Part shown: positions 7,589 to 13,224 of the stretch, one piece after another
Numbering within the stretch: the stretch's first letter is position 1
How the letters are laid out: every line of letters starts with the position of its first letter
Origin: an uncultured Pseudomonadota bacterium
Lineage (GTDB): Bacteria; Myxococcota_A; Polyangia; HGW-17
Direction of reading: 5' to 3'
DNA length: 13,224 bases
Assembly (NCBI GenBank): GCA_938004375.1
Contig: CALKWH010000419.1
Location: 1 to 13,224 of the forward strand
The notes under the pieces: generated by a model
What the model saw: only the letters and a program-made list of their open reading frames with translations
Databases searched by the model: none
Told to the model about the DNA's origin: nothing
Position numbers and translations under genes: made by a program

Positions 7589-8251
7589 TCAGAACCGGTA
7601 GCCAACCTTGATGCCGAACCAGGGGATGTCGAGGGTCTCGCCGTCGCCGGTGTTGATGTGGGCCCAGGCGCCCTCGACGGCGAAGGTCATGCCGCCGCGA
7701 CCGCTGTACTGGACGCCGAAGGGGATGTACACGGCGCCCAGGCCTCCGTCGCCGCCGTCCTCGTCGAGGTTGTGGAAGTCGACCACCGACAGGCCGATGT
7801 ACGGGGTCCACAGTTTGCGCGGGTTGTGGCCGTCGAAGTGATAGGTCGCCCCGAAGAAGCGGGTGATGGGCCCCAGGCCGGCCTCGAGCTGGATCGTCGG
7901 CGTGATGAAGTACGTGGCCGTCAGGCCGAACAGCGCGGTCCCCGCGTATTCAAAGTTGAGGCCCAGGGGGCGATCGGTGCGGGGATTCTTGAAGATGCGC
8001 GGGGGCGCCGGCATGGAGACGACCTGGGGTGGCATGGGCAGCGCCGCCGGCTGGCCCGGCTGCTGGTAGCACGGAAAGTTGGCGGGACAGGGCTGCAGGC
8101 GGCAGAACCGGACCGCCTGGCCGGGGGCGGGCAGCGCCGGCGGCGGGGTGACCACCTCCACGGGGCCGTCGGCCTCTGGGAGCTCCTCGTAGGCCTGGGG
8201 TTGGGGGGCGAGGACGATGGAAAGGGCAAAAATCAAAGAGGTGAGGGTCAT
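7589..8251 (-). CDS. Outer-membrane beta-barrel protein with Pro-rich, Cys-containing N-terminal region
   Basis: A 220-residue exported protein. ATG 8251 is preferred: AAGGAG lies 8 nt upstream and a hydrophobic signal follows (1-20, probable cut after PQA), though it lacks the usual positive residue near the start. Residues 21-90 are rich in Pro and Ala with three cysteines (50, 55, 61). Residues 92-220 form strand-like segments (LGLNFEYAGTALFGLTATYFI, TIQLEAGLG, PYIGLSVVDF, VYIPFGVQYS, MTFAVEGAWAHI, WFGIKVGYRF), ending in Phe as BAM substrates do. This suggests a small beta-barrel with a periplasmic or surface Pro-rich extension. The specific function is not recognisable. It is preceded by a strong sigma-54 promoter match and lies just downstream of an operon encoding a sigma-54 activator, so regulated expression is likely. 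Confidence 0.8.
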   Translation of the reverse strand: MTLTSLIFALSIVLAPQPQAYEELPEADGPVEVVTPPPALPAPGQAVRFCRLQPCPANFPCYQQPGQPAALPMPPQVVSMPAPPRIFKNPRTDRPLGLNFEYAGTALFGLTATYFITPTIQLEAGLGPITRFFGATYHFDGHNPRKLWTPYIGLSVVDFHNLDEDGGDGGLGAVYIPFGVQYSGRGGMTFAVEGAWAHINTGDGETLDIPWFGIKVGYRF

Positions 8252-8302
8252 GGCTCCGTCTCCTTCTCGAACCGAAAGATTCGTCCGACGCCGCGGCAAC
8301 TT

Positions 8303-8318
8303 CGCAAGGTCCGTGCCA
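8303..8318 (-). promoter_or_regulatory. Sigma-54 (RpoN) -24/-12 promoter for the beta-barrel gene
   Basis: The minus strand reads TGGCAC-N5-TTGC, matching every fixed base of the consensus TGGCAC-N5-TTGC and keeping the invariant GG-N10-GC spacing. GG is at 8317-8316 and GC at 8305-8304. A transcript would begin near 8293 and give a leader of about 40 nt before ATG 8251, which contains the AAGGAG site. A full consensus at the right place and orientation, next to a sigma-54 activator gene, makes this a strong call for an untested site. Confidence 0.8.
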
Positions 8319-8393
8319 GTTTCAGTGTGACCGGAATCGTCAGCGATGCAAGGAATAATTTCTCGGAGGGGCGGACGGAGGCCGGCCGATCGT

Positions 8394-8405
8394 GAACGGC
8401 CGTTC
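8394..8405. promoter_or_regulatory. Perfect 12-bp palindrome, candidate upstream activator site
   Basis: GAACGGCCGTTC is a perfect inverted repeat centred about 107 bp upstream of the predicted sigma-54 start, the usual distance for enhancer sites of NtrC-type activators. Flanking bases add a partial GGCCG...CGGCC symmetry at about 8382-8402. An AT-rich stretch (8349-8361) between it and the promoter could allow bending. No U-tract follows on the minus strand, so it is not an intrinsic terminator for the kinase gene, whose stop is 30 bp away. Binding by the neighbouring regulator is inferred. Confidence 0.5.
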
Positions 8406-8434
8406 CCGCCCCGCAACCCTCGGAGCTGACATTT

Positions 8435-9511
8435 TTATCCGGGATGGGGCGTCGTGGCGGGGGGGGGCGTCGCGGCCAGGAGCACCAGGATGACGTCCAG
8501 GGCCTCGCCCAGCGCCCCCATGTCGGAGTACCGTCGGGACTTGTCCTTCTGCAGGCACTTCAGGATGAGCCGTCCCAATTCGGGGGGCAACCCGGACCGA
8601 AGCTGGCACGGATCCGGCGGTGCCTTCTGGAGGTGGGCCTGGATCAGGGACATGGGGGGACCCGTGAACGGCAGCCGGCCCGTCGCCAGTTCGAAGAGGA
8701 GCACCCCCAGGGCGTAGAGGTCGGCGGCCTCGTCGGGCTCCTGACCGCGGGCCTGCTCGGGGGCCAGGTAGGCCGGTGTGCCGTAGGTCATGTCCCGGGT
8801 GAGGGTCGCCAGGTGCTTCGTGTTGCGGATCTTGGCCAGGCCGAAGTCCAGGATTTTGACGCGCGGACCCTCGTTGCCGTCCTCGAGGAAAATGTTGGAC
8901 GGCTTCAGGTCGCGGTGGATGACGCCCATGCGATGGACCTGCTCCATGCCGGCGGTGATCTGGCGCGCGACCGCGAGCCCGGCGGCCAGATCCCGGGGCA
9001 TCCGCCAGGCGCGCATGGCCTCGACGAGGGTCCGTCCGGTGAGGCGTTCGAAGACGAGGTAGGCCTGTCCCGTCGCGGGATCGAGGCCGTGATCCAGGAG
9101 GCGGACGATGTTCGGGTGCCCGATGGCGGAGACGGCGGCAGCCTCCCGGAAGAAGCGCGAACAGAGGTCGCGGACCGCGTCCATGTCCCCCGTGAGGAAG
9201 CGCAGCAACTTGAGGATCACGGGCAGGCCGTCGGTGGTGCGTACGCCCTCCCAGACCTCGGAGCAGACGCCCGGCGCGACGCGGGCGACGAGCTCGTAGC
9301 CACCCAGCGCCAGACCGGTCTGAGGGCACCGCGGGGCGACGCAGACCCGGTGCAGGCGGCTGCCGTCGAGCTCGCAGTTGATCGTCCCCGCCGGATAGGT
9401 CCGATGACAGGCCGGGCACAGGCGCAGGAACTCTTCCCGGCCGGTCGACGGCAGCCTCGTGCAGGCGCGGGCACGCCCGAGCGGAGGGTCAGGTCTCTTC
9501 GAGGTCATCAC
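8435..9511 (-). CDS. Serine/threonine protein kinase with N-terminal zinc-ribbon-like segment
   Basis: A 358-residue Hanks-type kinase that would phosphorylate Ser/Thr on protein partners; no transmembrane segment, so probably cytoplasmic. Residues 32-62 carry CPAC...C and C....C, a zinc-ribbon-like head. The kinase domain spans about 71-345: a degenerate nucleotide loop (APGVCS at 79-84, only the middle Gly kept), ATP Lys101, helix-C Glu123, catalytic HRDLKPSN (199-206, base Asp201), DFG at 222-224, activation loop ending GTPAYLAPE (244-252), and [12 protein letters not shown]. Catalytic residues are all present, so activity is expected. The tail after 345 is short and Pro-rich, with no sensor domain. 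The GTG at 9511 (AAGGAG 10 nt upstream) and ATG at 9508 are both possible starts; either overlaps the upstream regulator gene by 20-23 bp, implying translational coupling. It is the last gene of the operon. Confidence 0.93.
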   Translation of the reverse strand: MMTSKRPDPPLGRARACTRLPSTGREEFLRLCPACHRTYPAGTINCELDGSRLHRVCVAPRCPQTGLALGGYELVARVAPGVCSEVWEGVRTTDGLPVILKLLRFLTGDMDAVRDLCSRFFREAAAVSAIGHPNIVRLLDHGLDPATGQAYLVFERLTGRTLVEAMRAWRMPRDLAAGLAVARQITAGMEQVHRMGVIHRDLKPSNIFLEDGNEGPRVKILDFGLAKIRNTKHLATLTRDMTYGTPAYLAPEQARGQEPDEAADLYALGVLLFELATGRLPFTGPPMSLIQAHLQKAPPDPCQLRSGLPPELGRLILKCLQKDKSRRYSDMGALGEALDVILVLLAATPPPATTPHPG

Positions 9512-10925
9512 GCAGGCCGAGCTCCTTCATTTTCAATTGTAGCCCCTTGCGGCTGATGCGCAACAACTGGGCCGCTCGGGTCACGTTCCCGTCGGTGTCC
9601 GAGAGGGCCCGCAGGATCAGATCACGCTCGATGCGGCTGGTCTCCCGCCGGACCAGATCCTTGAGCCCGCTCTCGGACCACTCCATGGCGGACTGCACGG
9701 TCCCCGGCGGTGGCGGGCCGAGCTCGGGGGGCAGGTCGGCCGCGGTCACGACCGGACCCTCGGCCAGCAGCGCCAGGCGCTCCATGAGGTTCTCGAGCTC
9801 GCGGATGTTGCCTGGCCATGAGTGCCCGGTGAGCCGGTCGATCACCGCGGGGTCGAGCTCGAGCTCCGGCCGGTTCAGCCGCCGCTTCTGCTTGTCGAAG
9901 AAGGCCTCGATCAGCAGGGGGATGTCCCCCTTGCGCTCCCGCAGCGGCGGCAGCAGGATGGGTACGACGTTGAGCCGGTAGTAGAGATCCTCGCGAAACC
10001 GGCCCTGGGCGACCATCTCCTGCAGGCTCCGGTTGGTGGAGGCGAGCACCCGTACGTCGACCTTCCGGGGCCGGGCGCTGCCGACACGCTCGAACTCGCC
10101 CTCCTGCAGCACGCGCAGCAGCTTGGCCTGCATGGGCAGCGGGATCTCGCCCACCTCGTCGAGGAGCAAGGTGCCCTGGTGGGCCAGTTCGAAGCGCCCC
10201 GGGCGCTCGGAGACTGCGCCCGTGAAGGCGCCCTTCTCGTGGCCGAAGAACTCGGACTCCATCAGGTTCTCGGGGATCGCCGCGCAGTTCACGCGCACGA
10301 AGGGGGCGTCCCGGCGGTCGCTCAGGCGCACGATGGCCTGGGCGGCGAGCTCCTTGCCCGTGCCGCTCTCGCCCTGGATCAGCACTGTCGAGGCGCCGAC
10401 GGCCACCCGCTCGAGCACCCGGAACAGGAGCTGGATCTGGGGGCTCCGTCCCAGCATGCCATGGCGGCCGGTGGGCTCCGCGCCGTCGTCCGCTGCCGCG
10501 ACCGGACCGTCCACGGGGGAGGCAGTCGTCCGCAGGCTGCGACAGGTGACCACCGCCTTCCCCAGAGTCTGGAGCAGGCGTTCCCGGTCGAAGGGCTTCT
10601 CGAGATAGTCGAAGGCGCCGGCCTTGACGGCTTCGACGGCGTTGCCCACCGAGCCGAAGGCGGTGAGGATGATCACGGGCAGGGCCGGATCCAGCTGGCG
10701 GACGCGACGCAGCAGGCCGAAGCCGTCCATCCCGGGCATGCGCAGATCGGTCAGGATCACGTCGACGGGTCCCAGGCGGCCGAGGGTGGCCAGGGCCTCC
10801 TCGGCCCCGGCGCAGGTGTGGCATCGGTAGCCGGCGAACTGGAGCTGGGTCCGAAGCACGGTCCGCAGGTTGGCCTCGTCATCGACGATGAGGGCCACGG
10901 GGGGCGGGGTCAGGGCGGCGCTCAC
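9489..10925 (-). CDS. Sigma-54-dependent response regulator, NtrC family
   Basis: A 478-residue bacterial enhancer-binding protein with all three usual domains. REC, about 8-125: acidic pair Asp15/Asp16, phospho-acceptor Asp60, Thr88 and Lys110. AAA+ domain, about 157-395: Walker A GESGTGK (185-191), sigma-54-contacting GAFTGA (232-237), Walker B LLLDE (253-257) and REDLYYRL (311-318). Fis-type HTH, about 444-466: [19 protein letters not shown]. With GAFTGA intact it should activate sigma-54 RNA polymerase by ATP hydrolysis while bound at an upstream site. The GTG start at 10925 overlaps the phoH stop in a GTGA, with GGGGAG 8 nt upstream. No histidine kinase is present in the window, so it is locally an orphan; the coupled downstream gene is a Ser/Thr kinase. 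The likely target is the sigma-54 promoter at 8303-8318. Confidence 0.96.
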   Translation of the reverse strand: MSAALTPPPVALIVDDEANLRTVLRTQLQFAGYRCHTCAGAEEALATLGRLGPVDVILTDLRMPGMDGFGLLRRVRQLDPALPVIILTAFGSVGNAVEAVKAGAFDYLEKPFDRERLLQTLGKAVVTCRSLRTTASPVDGPVAAADDGAEPTGRHGMLGRSPQIQLLFRVLERVAVGASTVLIQGESGTGKELAAQAIVRLSDRRDAPFVRVNCAAIPENLMESEFFGHEKGAFTGAVSERPGRFELAHQGTLLLDEVGEIPLPMQAKLLRVLQEGEFERVGSARPRKVDVRVLASTNRSLQEMVAQGRFREDLYYRLNVVPILLPPLRERKGDIPLLIEAFFDKQKRRLNRPELELDPAVIDRLTGHSWPGNIRELENLMERLALLAEGPVVTAADLPPELGPPPPGTVQSAMEWSESGLKDLVRRETSRIERDLILRALSDTDGNVTRAAQLLRISRKGLQLKMKELGLRDDLEET

Positions 10926-11887
10926 CCCGGGCGCTCCCCGGCTTCATGCCGTTCGTAGGCCTCGACGATGCGCTGGACCAGCGGGTGCCGGAGCACGTCG
11001 GCCTGGGTGAAGCGGACGACCCGGATCCCTGGGACCCCGTGCAGGATCCCGAGGGCGTGGATGAGCCCCGAGGTGCGGCCCTGGGGCAGGTCGATCTGGG
11101 TGACGTCGCCGTTGACGACGCAGGTGGAGCCCTCGCCGAGGCGCGTGAGGAACATCTTCATCTGCTCGCAGGTGGTGTTCTGGGCCTCGTCGAGGATCAC
11201 GAAGGAGTGCTTCAGGGTGCGGCCGCGCATGAACGCCAGGGGGGCGACCTCGATGCTGCCGTCGCCCATCATGGCGCGGGCGCGGGCCGGGTCGACCATC
11301 TCGTGGAGGGCGTCGTACATGGGCCGCAGGTAGGGGTTGATCTTTTGTTCGAGGTCGCCCGGGAGGAAACCGAGCTTCTCGCCGGCCTCCACGGCCGGGC
11401 GCGTGAGCACGATGCGCGAGACTCGGTGATCGAGGAGCCGGGCGACGGCCACGGCCACGGCGAGGTAGCTCTTGCCGGTGCCAGCGGGGCCGATGCCGAA
11501 GGTGAGGTCCGAGGAGCCCATGGCGGCGACGTACTCGCGCTGGCCGGGGGTGCGCGGCACGATGGAGCGGCGGCCGGCGCCGTGGGTCAGGATGGGCGCG
11601 CCCCGGGCGGGTTCCTCGCCGGCGGCGGTGGAGAGGAACTCGGCCAGGACGAAGCGGACGTCCTGCTCTCCAGGGTCCTCGCCGCGGCGGGCGAGCTGGC
11701 GCAGGCGCTCGAGGACGCGCATGCACCGTTGCACGGCTCCGCCGGGCCCGGTGATGGTGCAGCTCGGACCCCACACGCGGCAGGTGACCCCGAGGCCGGT
11801 CTCGAGCAGGTGCAGGTGGGCATCGTTGCCGCCGAACACGCGGACCGCGGTCGCGGCGTCGTCGCAGGTGAAGGTCTGCTCGTCCAT
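10922..11887 (-). CDS. phoH: PhoH family ATPase (YbeZ-like)
   Basis: A 321-residue cytoplasmic P-loop ATPase of the PhoH/YbeZ family, whose members are linked to RNA metabolism and, with YbeY, to rRNA/ribosome processing. The first ~90 residues are the KH-like N-terminal region. The PhoH domain follows: GPAGTGKS Walker A (133-140), VLTRPAVEAGEKLGFLPGDLEQK (160-182), NPYLRPMYDAL, APLAFMRGRTL, FVILDEAQN Walker B (229-237) and VVNGDVTQIDLP (257-268), all typical. Length matches the family (about 310-350). ATG 11887 is chosen because the family N-terminus starts here; an upstream in-frame ATG would run through the purF end in another frame. It begins 4 nt after the purF stop and its own stop overlaps the regulator start, so all four genes are probably one transcript. 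The usual partner ybeY is not next to it here. Confidence 0.94.
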   Translation of the reverse strand: MDEQTFTCDDAATAVRVFGGNDAHLHLLETGLGVTCRVWGPSCTITGPGGAVQRCMRVLERLRQLARRGEDPGEQDVRFVLAEFLSTAAGEEPARGAPILTHGAGRRSIVPRTPGQREYVAAMGSSDLTFGIGPAGTGKSYLAVAVAVARLLDHRVSRIVLTRPAVEAGEKLGFLPGDLEQKINPYLRPMYDALHEMVDPARARAMMGDGSIEVAPLAFMRGRTLKHSFVILDEAQNTTCEQMKMFLTRLGEGSTCVVNGDVTQIDLPQGRTSGLIHALGILHGVPGIRVVRFTQADVLRHPLVQRIVEAYERHEAGERPG

Positions 11888-11891
11888 GGGC

Positions 11892-13179
<1,288 letters not shown>

Positions 13180-13224
13180 AGATCGGAAGAGCGTCGTGTA
13201 GGGAAAGAGTGTAGATCTCGGTGG
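13180..13224 (-). other. Illumina sequencing adapter, reverse complement (not genomic)
   Basis: From AGATCGGAAGAGC onwards, these 45 bases are the exact reverse complement of the adapter at 1-46 (one base short). The purF frame is interrupted precisely at this junction. The pair of adapters forms an artificial 45-bp terminal inverted repeat. Confidence 0.98.

Noticed and set aside
7580..7599. Stem-loop ACCGG/CCGGT between the two convergent barrel genes as a terminator
   Set aside because: Only 5 bp of stem with a 10-nt loop, no U-tract, and it runs into the coding end of the minus-strand gene.
8394..8405. Palindrome as an intrinsic terminator for the operon
   Set aside because: No T-run follows it on the minus strand; its position relative to the sigma-54 promoter fits an activator site better.

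Overview
The window looks like a piece of a GC-rich, Gram-negative, myxobacteria-like genome (Myxococcota or a related former deltaproteobacterial lineage). The reasons are a Myxococcus-type cysteine-rich repeat and a MYXO-CTERM-like tail on one exported protein, a giant Cys-rich repeat/RCC1 lipoprotein, two outer-membrane beta-barrels ending in Phe, a Ser/Thr protein kinase and a sigma-54 response regulator. The phylum is inferred from these protein families only. Both ends are Illumina adapter (1-46 and its reverse complement at 13180-13224), so the outer edges are library artefacts. They cut the first gene (serpin) and the last gene (purF).

Left half, 47-6728: a cell-surface/secreted group. 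The C-terminal half of a bacterial serpin (+) converges, with a 20-bp overlap, on a secreted right-handed beta-helix protein (-). Upstream of that is a 1634-residue lipoprotein gene (-) made of 24 six-cysteine repeats followed by a complete seven-bladed RCC1 propeller.

Middle, 6729-8434: a divergent AT-rich promoter region, then two convergent beta-barrel outer-membrane protein genes 18 bp apart. The second (7589-8251, -) is preceded by a textbook sigma-54 -24/-12 element and, about 100 bp upstream of the predicted start site, a perfect 12-bp palindrome.

Right half, 8435-13179: a tight minus-strand operon purF - phoH - NtrC-type response regulator - Ser/Thr kinase, with 4-nt gap, 4-nt GTGA overlap and 20-23-nt overlap at the three junctions. 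The regulator is a full sigma-54 activator (REC, AAA+ with GAFTGA, Fis HTH). The only sigma-54 promoter found by eye lies directly downstream of the operon, in front of the beta-barrel gene. The simplest working model is a local circuit in which the kinase/response-regulator pair controls that envelope protein.

No tRNA, rRNA, CRISPR array, insertion sequence or phage gene was seen. No gene-free stretch exceeds 200 bp.
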